Positions 1 through 10,519 of a stretch of DNA of 64,000 nt are shown here, piece after piece; the stretch's first letter is position 1, and each line of letters starts with the position of its first letter. The position numbers and the translations under genes are program-made. The stretch comes from Babylonia areolata (Eukaryota > Mollusca > Gastropoda > Neogastropoda > Buccinidae). A model generated the notes under the pieces. That model was not told the origin of the DNA. It made no database searches and worked only from the letters and a program-made list of their open reading frames with translations. The stretch spans positions 30,134,778 to 30,198,777 of the forward strand of contig NC_134887.1 in the NCBI RefSeq assembly GCF_041734735.1, read 5' to 3'.

Positions 1-301
1 ATATCAGATTAATATCTTTTGATATGACTCCTGTCTTGAATGTATCTAAATATCAGATTGATATGTTTTTGATATGACTCCTGTCTCTGAGGCATCAAAA
101 TATCAGAGTGATTTCTTTTTGGTACGACCCCTGTCATGAAGGTATTTAGATATCATATTGATATCTTTTTGATATGACTCCTGTCTTGAAGGTATCTAAA
201 TATCATATTGATATCTTTTTTATATGACTCCTGTCTTGAAGGTATCTAAATACGATTATCAGATTGATATCTTTTTGATATGACTCCTGACTTGAAGGTT
301 T
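1..301. repeat. 50-bp tandem repeat, about six copies
   Basis: Six imperfect copies begin near 1, 50, 100, 150, 200 and 257. Each has the order ATATCA..TTGATATC, TTTTTGATATGACTCCTGTC, then TTGAAGGTATCTAAA. The array is cut by the window start, so its true length is unknown. It has no coding potential worth calling. Confidence 0.9.
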
Positions 302-529
302 GGAGTTCCGTTGTCGTACTCGGCAACCTCGTTTCGGACAGCTTAGGTTTCGTTTCTCCAATTTTCGCAGCGCTGCCACCTGCTTTCATTTGTCGGCCGG
401 CTGCATGTGTTGTTGCTGAAGCCACACGAGCACTGCCTCTTCTTGATCTCATCTTCTTTCCATGTACTTGCGTCAACTTTGCCACAGTAACGTTCAGCTG
501 CTGGTAGTCTCCGCCATTTTGTGTCCTTG

Positions 530-533
<4 letters not shown>
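302..533. other. GC-richer unexplained stretch
   Basis: About 230 bp of clearly higher GC than its surroundings, open on the minus strand (a Lys/Arg/Ser/Thr/Ala-rich reading about 55 residues long) before running into a (GT)n tract. I recognise no domain. It could be a host exon on the minus strand or an old element fragment; the sequence alone does not decide. Confidence 0.3.

Positions 534-583
<50 letters not shown>
533..583. repeat. (GT)n microsatellite
   Basis: An uninterrupted GT dinucleotide run of about 50 bp, followed by a looser GT-rich stretch to about 655. Confidence 0.95.
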
Positions 584-585
<2 letters not shown>

Positions 586-699
586 ATATGTATTTGTGAA
601 CATGTGTGTATGTGTGTGTGCATGTGTTTAGAAAGAATTCATGTGTGAGTGTGTGTGGATTGTGAGACAGTAGTCGCACAAATTGCATGCAATTGCTCA

Positions 700-1270
700 C
701 TGCAAGACCAAGTAAAGTTGAGAACGGATTCCGAGAAACTGAGTTCTTGGGTCACATGGCTGGCAATGGACACATGAAACTAGTGACTGACAGGGTTTAG
801 TGGGGTTTTATGGACCACCATCCACTTCACAACCACTGTTGCACCCTCATTTCAACACGCCAAGAAATCAGAAACCACTCTAGTCTGGTGGACAAAAAAA
901 TGCCCAGAGGCATTCACAAAACACAAAGAGACACTGTCGTCAGACCCTACAGTCATCATAACTAATTTTGGGAAACCATTCACAGTTCGTAGAGATGTTT
1001 CCTCAGCTGGACTGGGTGCAGAGCTGGTTCAAGATGACTCTGGAGGAATCCCACACCCAGTTTGCTCGTCGTCTTCTCCTGGATCGTGAATGTGTGGCAC
1101 GAATTTGGGCAGTCTACAAGTTCCAATGCTACACTTTTGGCTGATTTTTTTCCCTGGAGACTGACCACAGGCCTTTGATATTTCTCAAGAGTTCAGATTC
1201 AACAAATGGCAGATTACTGAGATGGGCATTGACTTTTACACAATTCTATAATGTCAACTGTGAATCTAGC
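700..1270 (+). mobile_element. Ty3/Gypsy fossil fragment (RT end plus RNase H)
   Basis: Translated remnants on the plus strand resemble the end of a Ty3/Gypsy reverse transcriptase (an FLGH-like motif near 740) followed by the connection and RNase H region (a GLGAELVQ-like motif near 1,010 and TDHRPL near 1,165). It is a broken fragment with several disruptions. No LTRs, gag or integrase are visible, so it is old and heavily truncated. Confidence 0.7.
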
Positions 1271-1885
1271 ACCATGCCATCCCTGGTCTATTACTTCCAA
1301 TGCTAAATCATTTATAGATAAAGAGAATAAAATAGGACTACATGTATCGCTCTGTTTTACATTTAACATAATGTGCTTGTTTGTCACCACACCTAATTGC
1401 TGTTTTAACAATGTCCGAACATACATTTAATACTTTAAAGAGCCTTTCTATAATTCAGTGTTTTGTCAGAATAGGCCAAATGAATTTATGTTGATAGAAT
1501 CAAACGCCTTTTCACAATCAATGAACGCTACATAAAGTTTACGGATCAGAGAAAACTGTTTCTGAATAAGATCTAAGAGAGTAAACATATGATCATACGT
1601 TAAATATCCTCGTTTAAAGCCAGGTTGATGTTCACCTATGTTATTATTATGTTCTACATGTTCCTGAAGCATAGGATTAATGAATGTGCAATTATTAGTA
1701 TTATTTACGTCGCCTTTCTTGTAGAGTGGGGCAGTTTTTGATTCGCATAAACTATCGGGAAAAATACCCATATCAAATAAGAAAACTGAAGAATGAAAAG
1801 TGTAAGAATGTTTCATAAAGAGCTCCAGCCTTGTTTTTGTGGCACTGGCCATCTGTTGTTTCATGAGGTGGCCCCGGAGGCACAA
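1214..1885 (-). mobile_element. Non-LTR (LINE) reverse transcriptase fragment
   Basis: Read on the minus strand, the first part (about 1,800-1,470) carries LINE RT signatures: APLYKKGD, QPGFKRGY and the block FIDCEKAFDS that precedes the RT core. A second part (about 1,426-1,214) carries a degraded VKQSDTCSPILFSLSIND block. The two parts lie in different frames and no FADD catalytic box follows, so this is a truncated, dead copy. It abuts the Ty3/Gypsy fragment on the opposite strand. Confidence 0.75.
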
Positions 1886-1899
1886 GGATTTAGATGTCC

Positions 1900-2640
1900 T
1901 GCCTGGCAGAGCGTCTTGATGTCTGGCCTCTCTTCCGCTGACTGCAGGCCAGGTAAGGTGTCCACGACTTCCATTGGAGTCGATTTCAAGGCTCCAGTGA
2001 TGGTTTTAGATCCCTCATTTTGAATTTTCGTCACATTATCAAAGCTGGTCTGTACAGTGCTTCCGCAGCTTGTTGCGTCGTTTTCAAGTATTGGTCTGAT
2101 TCATCCTCTTTGGGGTGGGACGGGGGTGGGGTTCTGGTTGTGGAAGTCCGTTCTCCATAAAGGTCATGATATTTGGGTGTTTTTTGTTTTGTTTTTGTTT
2201 TCCATTAGTTCCATGCATGAACTGTTTATTGATCTTTTGCATAGTTCGATGTGGTATCCCCAGATCATCAGTCAACCAGGCACGTCCTGGTAGGTTGGTG
2301 TATCATCAAGTGAGAATGTTTATCTGCAGGATGACAAAACAACTTTTTGGGAGAGAGCGTGAACGATGTGTGGGTTGTTTTTCTTGCACTGAGTTTGACT
2401 AGTCACTTCTGGATCAAGTCAACCGGGGAAGAGCGAATCGCATTCGTGGAAAACACAGGCGTCTGTTGGTTGTTTCGTTTTTGTTTTCGTTTATTTATTC
2501 ATAGTCTATTCATCTAAGATAATGATATTAGACTGAAAATAAATGATATTAATATTATTATTATTTGGATTATTATCATTTCTATCATCATAATGATGAT
2601 TGTTATTATTAATTAGAAATCATAATTTCTGTATATCTAA
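1900..2640. other. No gene seen
   Basis: Unique-looking sequence that becomes AT-rich after 2,470 (ATT/TTA trinucleotide stretches at 2,520-2,620). I see no exon, TIR or SINE box. TTTATT at about 2,490-2,500 could serve as a minus-strand AATAAA for the receptor gene whose stop is at 3,344, but the distance is long. Confidence 0.4.
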
Positions 2641-2644
2641 ATGA

Positions 2645-2880
2645 AAAGGGGGCGGTTGAAGTGGAGGGGGCGGGGGAAGAGGGGGGGTGGGGGTGGAGGG
2701 GGGGAGGGCGAGGGGGAGGGGACTAAGGAAGGAAAAGAGAGAGAGGGAGAACAGAATGTGGAAAAGATAGAGTACAACATGTAAAATGGAGATGGTGAGT
2801 GTCGGTGACTGGAGAAAGAAAAAACCCTAATATTGGAAGGGTATGTGTGAGGGGGAGGGGGGGAGGTGGTAAGCGGAATT
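2645..2880 (+). repeat. G-rich purine tract
   Basis: The segment 2,648-2,722 is nearly all G with A and T interruptions and many runs of four or more G on the plus strand, followed by purine-rich DNA. It has clear G-quadruplex potential and lies downstream of the minus-strand receptor gene. Confidence 0.7.
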
Positions 2881-2884
2881 AGGA

Positions 2885-3343
2885 TACAAAAATTAATCTG
2901 TTGGTCTTGATCATTCAAAGGTTTTAATATGTGTGACATTGGACGTATAAATAGTTGCCGGTAATTCTGTCAACTTCAGTTGCAAATTCTGCACCAAACA
3001 TTCTTGAAAAGAAAGGTAACCAGGATGAGCTTCAGAATTAAAACCTGAAACGCAAACACCAGTCTGTGTGTCACTTTTTGTTGTTGCTTGTGATCTGTAC
3101 ATTTGTTCATCATCATATAAGTAGTTTGGCTTTGTTGTAAAATACAAAAGATTAGTCGGTAGGAGTTATACATTTTTCACTTCATGGGATGGAGAGCGGG
3201 TATACAGAAGGAGAGATGGAGGCAGAAAGAGGCAGAGTCAGATAGACATACATAGAGACAGTGACTTATAGAGAAAGGGATTATTTCGTGAAAATGTAGA
3301 AACATGCATCATGAGGATGTGAAGAGTCACTTCAGCTACAATT
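2885..3343. other. Probable 3' flank/UTR of receptor A
   Basis: This lies immediately downstream of the minus-strand receptor stop codon. No repeat family or other coding segment is visible. It may include the 3' UTR of the receptor. Confidence 0.35.
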
Positions 3344-6253
3344 TTAATCTGTGATTTGTTGAGAATGTGACTCCAACCATTTACAAAGTTCGGTTTCTTT
3401 AGCTTTCCTTCTCTTTTCAGCTAAAGTGTTGAACGTGTACATGAAAGGATTGACAGCAGAGTTCAAAGGTAAAACAAATACAGCCATGGCTACATTCACT
3501 TCCACAGGAATAGCAATTCCTGCTAATGCCAGCGTCCCACACAAACCGATGGGAAACCAGCACATGAAATCTGTCACTGCAATCGTGATCAGTCGTCGTG
3601 CTATGGTCATATCCTGTGAGACTTTTGTAGAATTAATTTTCAAATCATTGTTTTGTATTGACCAATAAATGGATGCTTGACCAGCACTGATAAATAAAAA
3701 TAGAATAAAATTAAGGCAAAGTAGAATTCCGAGAGAATATATTTTTCCTTTGAACTCTCTTCTTGTAATAGGTAACGGGATACAAATACCTGTCTGACCA
3801 TAGAATTCCCAGTGCAATGTCATTGGTAGCAATGGTACTAAAGCTAGAAACCAACCAACCAACCAAGTACAGAGACAAGCCACTGTTGCTGAGTTTCTGT
3901 CAAACTTCTTGGTGCTAAAAGGAAAGCGAAGGACAATGAAACGATCCAGTGTAATGAGCCAGATAGTAAATGCTGATGTCTCACTGGACAACAAAGACAA
4001 AAAGCCAGCTACCTTACAGGTTACACTGCTTTTCCATGCATCATCATTGTGAAGATATTGTCCACGGAACCGTTCATCAGCCACTCCAATGATAGCAATG
4101 TACAAACCCATCAGAAAATCAGCCACTGTTAGGCTTATGACAAACACACTAAATCCACTCGAAGACGTCATGCTCTTTGCAAACACCCGGGCACAGCAGC
4201 AGAAGACGTTGCCTGTCAGAGACAGACAGGCGATCAGCCACAGAAATGCACGGTACGTCCACGACTGCAACAGATCGTTACATGAAGAAATTTCATCTTT
4301 TGGGGCTTTGCAACCAGAATCGGCGTCATCAAAAGTGACGGGAAGTATTTCATCGCAGCAAAGTCTATAATTTTGTGTGGATACAAAGCACAGTTTAGAA
4401 ACAGCTTTAAATATGTCAAAAGGAAACAGTTTGACGGGGCTGCCATCCATGTAGAGTTCAGTTAACTGTGGTGTGAAGCGAAACCCAGATGAGCTGATTG
4501 TATGAATGGAAGAAAACGATAAATTCAGTTTCTGTATATGGTGAAACAGTGAAAGGTCTTTTGATTCGAACACTGTCAGCATTGAGTAGGACAGATCCAG
4601 CACTTTGAGAGCACTATGCTGGTTAACTGGTGAGAGACCGGTGTGGAGTGAGGCAAGGGGATTGCTGGACAGGGAGAGTGCTTGGAGATTGTGTAACCCA
4701 AGAAGATAAGTTAGGTTGACATACTGCAGTTTGTTGTTACTGAGATCAAGGAACCTGAGATTTACTAAGTGTGTTTGAGAAACGTGGGTTATAGAGCAGT
4801 GTGCCAAAACCACATTAACAAGGAGGGCATTGTTTATCACATCAGTCAGTGTCATACCTGAACCTGTAGCATCCAGGTAACGGAGCTGAGGGAAGAGAGC
4901 TGCAGAGAAAGGCTGGGGACATAGAAATGAGTGACCCTGACAGGTACAGTTTACAGGACAGTTTATGTCACATCCTAACTCATCATCATTCAATGGACAA
5001 TGAGTCCAACCATCACACATGTGGTCACTATGTAAACACACTGTTGAATGTCTACACCGAAAAAGTCCCGGACATATCAGTTGTTTACACCCCTCTTCAT
5101 CCTCATGGTCTATACAGTCATGCATCCCATTGCAACGTGTGTAGACAGGCAGGCAGTTATTGACAACACCAGGACAGCGATAGTGGCTTTCAGGACAGGA
5201 CTCACTAGAATTCATTGGAGTAGAGATGAAGTATCTAATACCATCGAAGTTAACAAGAGCTGGAGGTAGAGCTAATTTTTGTAGGAAGTCTGAGGGTTTA
5301 GATACAAGACACTTCTTTTCATCCGACTCATCCGGACAATCGAACGCTCGATCACAAATCCTGTGGTAGGACACACACTGACCGTTAGCACATCGAAATG
5401 CACTGATACAAACAGGGTGCTCACAAAAGGATTCATCACTCTCATCCTCACAATCATTTATGAAATCACACACCAGAGTGTACTGCATCACTTGGAAACC
5501 ATTTCCACACACAAACACTTGGTTTGCAGGAAACTGACGATCTGGAAAGTCAGACGTGTTGATGTCTGACAACTGACCAGAAAATGTGCAAGTTGTAGTG
5601 TCTTCTTTATCACACACTTTATAATTAGTGCTACACACAAAAAAAGAATGAGTCAACTGACCATCAGGGCAGATATGTGCTTGTCCTTCAGGTAGCAAGG
5701 CACGTGTGTTGCTTAAAGAAATTTTGTGTGTGTGATGAACATTTGTCTTTATCTTGTTTTGTGGGAATTCACAATATGTTCCCATCTCAACATCACCAAA
5801 ATTTCGCTGTTTACATGGTCTAGGTAAAAAGCACAATACTATGAAGGACAAACAATAATGTTTATATTTAACAATGTCATCAATGCTGTAGGGACAGAAA
5901 TAAATGGTATTGTGAACGACCGTTTTATCAAGGTGAACCGCACAATGTATGTACATATCTCCCACTGTATCGTCTCCGATGGACAATCCACCCAGGATAT
6001 GCCATGAGATCCCAAAGGAACGCCAGTCAAAAACACACTTCGGAAAACCTACCCTACTTCCCGGGAAATAGTATTTGCAATAGAAATCAGCTATCTCGTT
6101 GAGATTCGTATACAAAGAGTAAAATCCACGCAGGCTGCGAACTTCCTTATAACATTGGTTACAGTAGGCCTTCAGCCCGTTGTTGCAATGGTCACTGCTG
6201 GTGGAATGTGCTTCATTCTGTCCATCTCCATCTGTGTTAACATCACATGCCAT
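3344..6253 (-). CDS. GRL101-like LDLa/LRR G-protein-coupled receptor (receptor A)
   Basis: A 969-residue open frame on the minus strand. It has a Cys-rich N-terminal part without a recognised fold (about 1-235). LDL-receptor class A modules follow at about 249-278, 281-316, 353-390 and 393-428, with CDxxxDCxDxSDE-type calcium boxes. Next come a Cys cap (431-445), leucine-rich repeats (about 455-620) and seven transmembrane helices (about 667-950). TM2 has LTVADFLMG, TM3 ends LDRF (a DRY variant) and TM7 has NPFMY (NPxxY). This is the relaxin-receptor-like (LGR type C) layout of Lymnaea GRL101, a plasma-membrane receptor; the ligand is unknown. The Met chosen is the first in the frame but has no signal peptide. 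The frame continues 8 codons upstream to a good splice acceptor, so a 5' exon with the signal peptide is likely missing. It is divergent from its paralogue at 22.7 kb. Confidence 0.9.
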   Translation of the reverse strand: MACDVNTDGDGQNEAHSTSSDHCNNGLKAYCNQCYKEVRSLRGFYSLYTNLNEIADFYCKYYFPGSRVGFPKCVFDWRSFGISWHILGGLSIGDDTVGDMYIHCAVHLDKTVVHNTIYFCPYSIDDIVKYKHYCLSFIVLCFLPRPCKQRNFGDVEMGTYCEFPQNKIKTNVHHTHKISLSNTRALLPEGQAHICPDGQLTHSFFVCSTNYKVCDKEDTTTCTFSGQLSDINTSDFPDRQFPANQVFVCGNGFQVMQYTLVCDFINDCEDESDESFCEHPVCISAFRCANGQCVSYHRICDRAFDCPDESDEKKCLVSKPSDFLQKLALPPALVNFDGIRYFISTPMNSSESCPESHYRCPGVVNNCLPVYTRCNGMHDCIDHEDEEGCKQLICPGLFRCRHSTVCLHSDHMCDGWTHCPLNDDELGCDINCPVNCTCQGHSFLCPQPFSAALFPQLRYLDATGSGMTLTDVINNALLVNVVLAHCSITHVSQTHLVNLRFLDLSNNKLQYVNLTYLLGLHNLQALSLSSNPLASLHTGLSPVNQHSALKVLDLSYSMLTVFESKDLSLFHHIQKLNLSFSSIHTISSSGFRFTPQLTELYMDGSPVKLFPFDIFKAVSKLCFVSTQNYRLCCDEILPVTFDDADSGCKAPKDEISSCNDLLQSWTYRAFLWLIACLSLTGNVFCCCARVFAKSMTSSSGFSVFVISLTVADFLMGLYIAIIGVADERFRGQYLHNDDAWKSSVTCKVAGFLSLLSSETSAFTIWLITLDRFIVLRFPFSTKKFDRNSATVACLCTWLVGWFLALVPLLPMTLHWEFYGQTGICIPLPITRREFKGKIYSLGILLCLNFILFLFISAGQASIYWSIQNNDLKINSTKVSQDMTIARRLITIAVTDFMCWFPIGLCGTLALAGIAIPVEVNVAMAVFVLPLNSAVNPFMYTFNTLAEKRRKAKETELCKWLESHSQQITD

Positions 6254-6300
6254 ATTACAACAATAGTTTACATAATTCTAAAAGGAACAAATCAGTATAC
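6254..6300 (-). promoter_or_regulatory. Candidate splice acceptor and 5' exon extension of receptor A
   Basis: On the minus strand the sequence TGATTTGTTCCTTTTAG precedes 24 in-frame nucleotides (6,277-6,254, encoding NYVNYCCN) that run into the annotated Met. The AG occupies 6,278-6,279. This is a good polypyrimidine tract and acceptor, and it would explain why receptor A lacks a signal peptide. I did not find the upstream exon. Confidence 0.5.
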
Positions 6301-6625
6301 AACTGTGTGACTTCAGAGACTTTTCTTACCCTGTTAAGAAAGAATGGACATAGAATTATAACTCCTTTTTGGTGTAGCCCTACACCAAGGAGTGACCAAT
6401 ACGTATGCAGCACAAGCCAGTCCGTTATAATATTATATGGTTCATCCACATTGTATCGTATAGATTGATATATATTGTATTACACTTTTAGCCACAGCAT
6501 GATTATTTATCTGCGTGAATTGAAAACAAAATCAAATCTTTTAATGCTTTTTATACGCTCTTTTCATACACGACAGACTTCTCTTTGTGAAATTCAGCCA
6601 CTCTCCTCAGAGCGTGTCACTACAG
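6300..6625. other. No gene seen; upstream flank or intron of receptor A
   Basis: AT-rich sequence with no recognised repeat. If receptor A has a 5' exon, this is part of its intron; otherwise it is promoter-proximal DNA. Confidence 0.3.
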
Positions 6626-6631
6626 TGCAGC

Positions 6632-6762
6632 ACCTTTTTTTTGGTCTTTTTTTCACAGGCGAGTGTGCATGAGGGATTCGATCCAGTGTGCTTCGATTCT
6701 CTCGCTTCTTGGGCAGGAGCGTAACCACTAGGCTACCACTCCACTCCGGGCAAAGAAAGCGT
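6632..6762 (-). mobile_element. tRNA-derived SINE head
   Basis: The reverse complement reads GTAGCCTAGTGGTTACGC (a pol III A box like that of tRNA genes), then a variable arm and GGATCGAATCCC (B box), followed by a T/A-rich tail. The segment is degenerate as a tRNA and has no clean acceptor stem, so I call it a SINE and not a tRNA gene. Confidence 0.6.
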
Positions 6763-7209
6763 GCTGCTGCAATCTGGTGTAAGCCAGAGGAGTGAGAGAG
6801 GCTGGAGGCTGGGGTTTGTGATGAGTGGAGTGGGCTTGATTGCCACCAAGACAACTCGGCAGATAGGGCAGACAAAAAACAAAACAAAAAAGACAACAAA
6901 AAAAAAAGAAAAAAAAAGACGACGACGACAGACGCACCCTTTGATTGGTTGAGTGGTTCAGTCATGATTGGCAGATGGAACCTCGCATGCGCACGCGGTT
7001 CTCGCTAGAAAATAACCGGGGAGTCCCGACGAAAGCGTGTGCACAACCTCCCTGTTCAGTATTTCTCTCTGCGAGAACTGTATGTCCGTCATTGGAGTAT
7101 TATGCACACATTCAAATGGAAGATACGGAAGCATTAACCACATCACAATCTCCCCTCCACATTCTCACTTTTTCTCCCTGTTTTTGTATTCATGTATGAA
7201 TGAAGTCTT

Positions 7210-7210
<1 letters not shown>

Positions 7211-7303
<93 letters not shown>

Positions 7304-7338
7304 AACAACAACAACAACAACAACAAAATATATATATA
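7211..7338. repeat. (CA)n, (AT)n and (CAA)n microsatellite cluster
   Basis: A CA run at 7,213-7,273, AT at 7,279-7,303, CAA at 7,304-7,326 and AT again up to the start of the Tc1/mariner element at 7,340. An element that targets TA may have inserted in the AT run. Confidence 0.95.
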
Positions 7339-7339
7339 T

Positions 7340-8045
7340 CGGGTGTCCCCAAAAAGGTGAACCGCTTTTTGACAAGCATTTTCTCAGTGACAGACAAACA
7401 AAATTCATTGAAAATTTGGACACAGTAACCTTAGGGCATCACCAAAAAGTCTGCAAAATATCTACAAGTTCGGACGCAAATTATGCGAGTATTGTCAAAT
7501 TCAAAGCAGCATGTAAAAAAAATCCAGTATCAGAGCTGTGCAATGTGACCTTCATCATGTTCTCAGATGTTGGCATCTGTCAATCAGTGTCAGTCTAAAA
7601 ATAGCCTGTCTGGGTGTCAAGTCTTTTTTTTGTCTTTTTTTTTTTGTCGTCTGTATCCAAAATCAGTTATGTCCAAAGTTTCAGTTTGGAAGGATCAACC
7701 ATGCCTTTGAGTGAAAATGATAAGGTTACCATTGAAAACTGTTTCAAGAAGAAAGGCTGGGGTGGAAGAAGGATCGTAAAGGAATTTCCAGGCAAAGGGT
7801 GGAGTCGTGTCACTGTAAATAGACTTATCACTAAAATATGCACTACAGGGTCAGTAGCACGTAAAATTCCTTCGCCATTCTTTGCACTGAAGACTTGCTC
7901 ACTTGTAAATCGCTTGCAACTTCTCGAAGAGATTTGTGGGTCCCTGTGTTCTCCTCCTGGGATTGAATCAGTTCCTCAACACAGTCCTTGCAGTCTTGGG
8001 TCTCCCACTGCCAATTTTACGTGCTACTGACCCTGTAGTGCGTAT
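7340..8045 (+). mobile_element. Tc1/mariner-type element, 5' part, with an internal inversion
   Basis: The element starts in a (TA)n run with CGGGTGTCCCCAAAAAGGTG, a plausible terminal repeat. The plus strand from 7,701 encodes MPLSENDKVTIENCFKKKGW and continues through the first helix-turn-helix of a Tc1/mariner transposase, up to ..CTTGSVARKI at about 7,868. The expected next part (GSGRPKTA.., then an HTH2-like segment ending SKSSVQRM) is present but on the minus strand at 8,012-7,869, with one frameshift. A perfect 29-bp inverted repeat (7,840-7,868 and 8,013-8,041) brackets the inverted part. The catalytic DDE domain and right terminal repeat are absent, so the copy is dead. Confidence 0.8.
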
Positions 8046-8195
8046 GTTTCTGAGGCTATTGTTGAATTTTACGTTATCGTTGCTGTTTGTGTATTTGTTC
8101 GTACACAGTGTTCTTAATGATGTTGTTTAATATCGTGTTGTTGCCGTTTGTGTTATTGATCGTATACAGTATCGCTGTTGGTGATATTGAGGAGG

Positions 8196-8315
8196 AAGGT
8201 GGCAGAACGGTTCAGACGCTCAGCTGCCAATACAGAGAGTCCATGAGGGTTTGGGTTCGAATCCCGCTCTAGCCTTTTCTCCCAAGATTGACTGGAAAAT
8301 CAAACTGAGCGTCTA

Positions 8316-8346
<31 letters not shown>

Positions 8347-8448
8347 CGTGTGCAGCACACACTTGGCGCTTACTGAAAAAGAACCCATGGCAACGAAAAT
8401 GGTGTCCTCTGGCAAAATTATGTAAAAAAAAAAAAAAAAAAAAAAAAG
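8196..8448 (+). mobile_element. tRNA-derived SINE with conserved molluscan core and poly(A) tail
   Basis: The head GTGGCAGAACGGTTCAGACG has an A-box-like segment and GGTTCGAATCCC at about 8,252 is the B box. The body continues with CTTTCGGATGAGACGATAAA, GGTCCCGTGTGCAGCACACA and GAACCCATGGCAACGAAAAT, then a run of about 23 A. Parts of the same body and 3' end recur at 41,390 and 33,132 in this window, which shows that it is interspersed. Confidence 0.85.
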
Positions 8449-8829
8449 TTCTATCTCATTCAGTCCACAATCTTCATCTCTACTGTTTGCATTCCGAAAG
8501 AATTCTTTCAATACAAGTGCAAGTGTTGGGGTTTGTCTGCATTAGGCCATGGCTTTGCAAACACAACTTGAGCTTCGTACAAACTTGCAAAACTTTCGCC
8601 ATAAATGTTTTCAATCCAATGAATAATTTTAGCTTATGGAACTCAGGAGATAAAGAGCGCTCAGGGGAGCTAATTTAATGGTTAGCAGACTATTTTCTGT
8701 AATGCGGGACTCGAAACATAGAACGTTGTAACATGACGTTCGGCGCACGTCAATACAGCGTTGGTGAGCGACATTTCATGACGTACGCCGTACGTCAACA
8801 GCGCAGTCTGATGAAACCGAGACAGAGTA

Positions 8830-9310
8830 CAGACCGGAAATCGACAATTTTACCACTTGGTGTGATGCTAACTACCTTGAGTTAAATGTCAACAAAACTA
8901 AAGAACTGGTTATTGATTTCTGGAAGAAGAAACCCATAACTAATTAAACTGTCGTCAAGGGAGAGGTTGTTGAATGGGTTAATACTTACAAGTACCTTGG
9001 TGTAATTCTGGACAACAAATTGTCATGGAATGAAAATTCAAATGCACTTGCCAAAAAAGTGAACAGTTGGTTGTACTGTCTCAGGAAATTAGGATCTTTT
9101 AATGTATGCAACCAGATACTGCAAATGTTTTATTGGTCCGTTGTTTATAGCGTTTTGTTTTATGGTTCAGTGTGTTGAGGCGGTAACGTGACCAAACAAA
9201 ACAAAGACCGATTCGACAAACTTATTAGAAAAGCAGGTGGGGTGGTGGGCAGGAAACAGGATGATTTTGACGACGTTTACCGAAAAAAGATGGCGATTAA
9301 TTTTACTCAA
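8830..9310 (+). mobile_element. LINE reverse transcriptase C-terminal fragment (5'-truncated)
   Basis: The plus strand reads WCDANYLELNVNKTKELVID, then VNTYKYLGVILDNKLSWN, and on through a thumb-like segment ending LIRKAGGVVGRK. These are the post-catalytic blocks of a non-LTR RT (Rex/CR1-like by appearance). At least two in-frame stop codons interrupt it (near 8,946 and at the GSVC*GG position near 9,176). The catalytic FADD box and endonuclease are missing, as in a typical 5'-truncated LINE insertion. Confidence 0.8.
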
Positions 9311-9870
9311 TTTTAAATGACGAAACTCACCCTCTTTTCTCGGACTTCAACAGCAAACGCGTAGACAGAAGCGGTTGGTTTCGAGAACCCCGTGCAAGAA
9401 CAACACGCTGCAACTGTTCTTTTATCCCAACAGCAGTCCGAACACACAACCTTGACAGGCAGCACACACATTACTGAAATAACCATTGGTGCCATTTATA
9501 TGCTGTTATGCGTGCGCGTGGTAAGTGTGTGTGCGTGTGTGTTTGTGTGTGAGAGAGAGAGAGAGACTAGACCAGCGTTTTAACAGTTTGTAATGATTCT
9601 AAAGAAGCACTTCTTATTCAATTTTCTCTCTCTCTCTCTATCTGATAGAGTGTGGCTGAAGATGATGTATGTGTGCTTGTATTGGGCACATGCATCTATA
9701 AACAATTAATTCACCTTGTTCTAGAAAAGCATATTGACAAGAATTGTTTTATGTACTGTTCATAGTTTGTTTTTGTTTGTTTTTTCGTTCAATACACGAC
9801 GCTGCAATTGAGAATTATATCCCCTTGACATAAGTGCTGTAGATAGGCCAATGTCAATGTATAATGTCTG
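9310..9870. other. No gene seen; GT, GA and CT microsatellites
   Basis: Mostly unique sequence with a (GT)/(GA) tract at 9,518-9,567 and a CT tract near 9,627-9,640. No exon or element ends are recognised. Confidence 0.4.
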
Positions 9871-9874
9871 AAGC

Positions 9875-9875
<1 letters not shown>

Positions 9876-9923
<48 letters not shown>

Positions 9924-9952
9924 TCTTCTTCTTCTTCTTCTTCTTCTTCTCA
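9876..9952. repeat. (CT)n followed by (TTC)n microsatellite
   Basis: A CT dinucleotide run at 9,877-9,920 changes directly into a TTC trinucleotide run to about 9,950. Confidence 0.95.
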
Positions 9953-9954
9953 AA

Positions 9955-10313
9955 ATGTGTGTGTGAGTGTGTGTGTTCAAATAAATCTGGTGTACATGTA
10001 GTATATCTTTTCAAATGTTTTTATTGTCTGTTGCGAGTCATGAGTTGATGTTTATGCATGTTTGTTCAGTACTTTAATTTGACTGTCATGTGTGCAACAC
10101 AATATATGTTTATGAGTTACAATGCTTGATTTATGAGAGGGTTTCTTATTCAGGAATCTTTATCTTAATGTACCAATTACTTTCTAACCTATTTCTTTTA
10201 CCGTATGTTGCATTTATTGCATTTATCTAAATACTGAACATGCCATATAATAATTCATAATAATTTAATAGAAGCATTTCTTGTTCTGATATTGTGTTTC
10301 GCGATATTTTGCA

Positions 10314-10315
<2 letters not shown>
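9955..10315. other. No gene seen
   Basis: AT-rich sequence without recognised repeats, ending in the (GT)n tract at 10,316-10,360. Confidence 0.4.

Positions 10316-10360
<45 letters not shown>
10316..10360. repeat. (GT)n microsatellite
   Basis: A pure GT run of about 44 bp. Confidence 0.95.
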
Positions 10361-10361
<1 letters not shown>

Positions 10362-10519
10362 AGGGTAAGGGGACTTGGGTGTGTGTGTGAGGGAAATGTG
10401 CCTGCTGTGTTGTATTACTTGCTTGTGTGTATTTTGCTTTTTGTATTGCTGTTTTATCTTTTGTCGAACATTTGTCATGTTGCGAGTGTGTTGGACTTGT
10501 CTGTTGGCTGAGATATTGC

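Noticed and set aside
246-623. His/Thr-rich minus-strand frames near (GT)n tracts, also at 7.2, 10.3, 21.2 and 31.5 kb
   Set aside because: They are translations of dinucleotide repeats.
7614-8030. A 138-codon frame as a host protein
   Set aside because: Its middle part is a Tc1/mariner HTH and the rest is antisense transposase created by the inversion.
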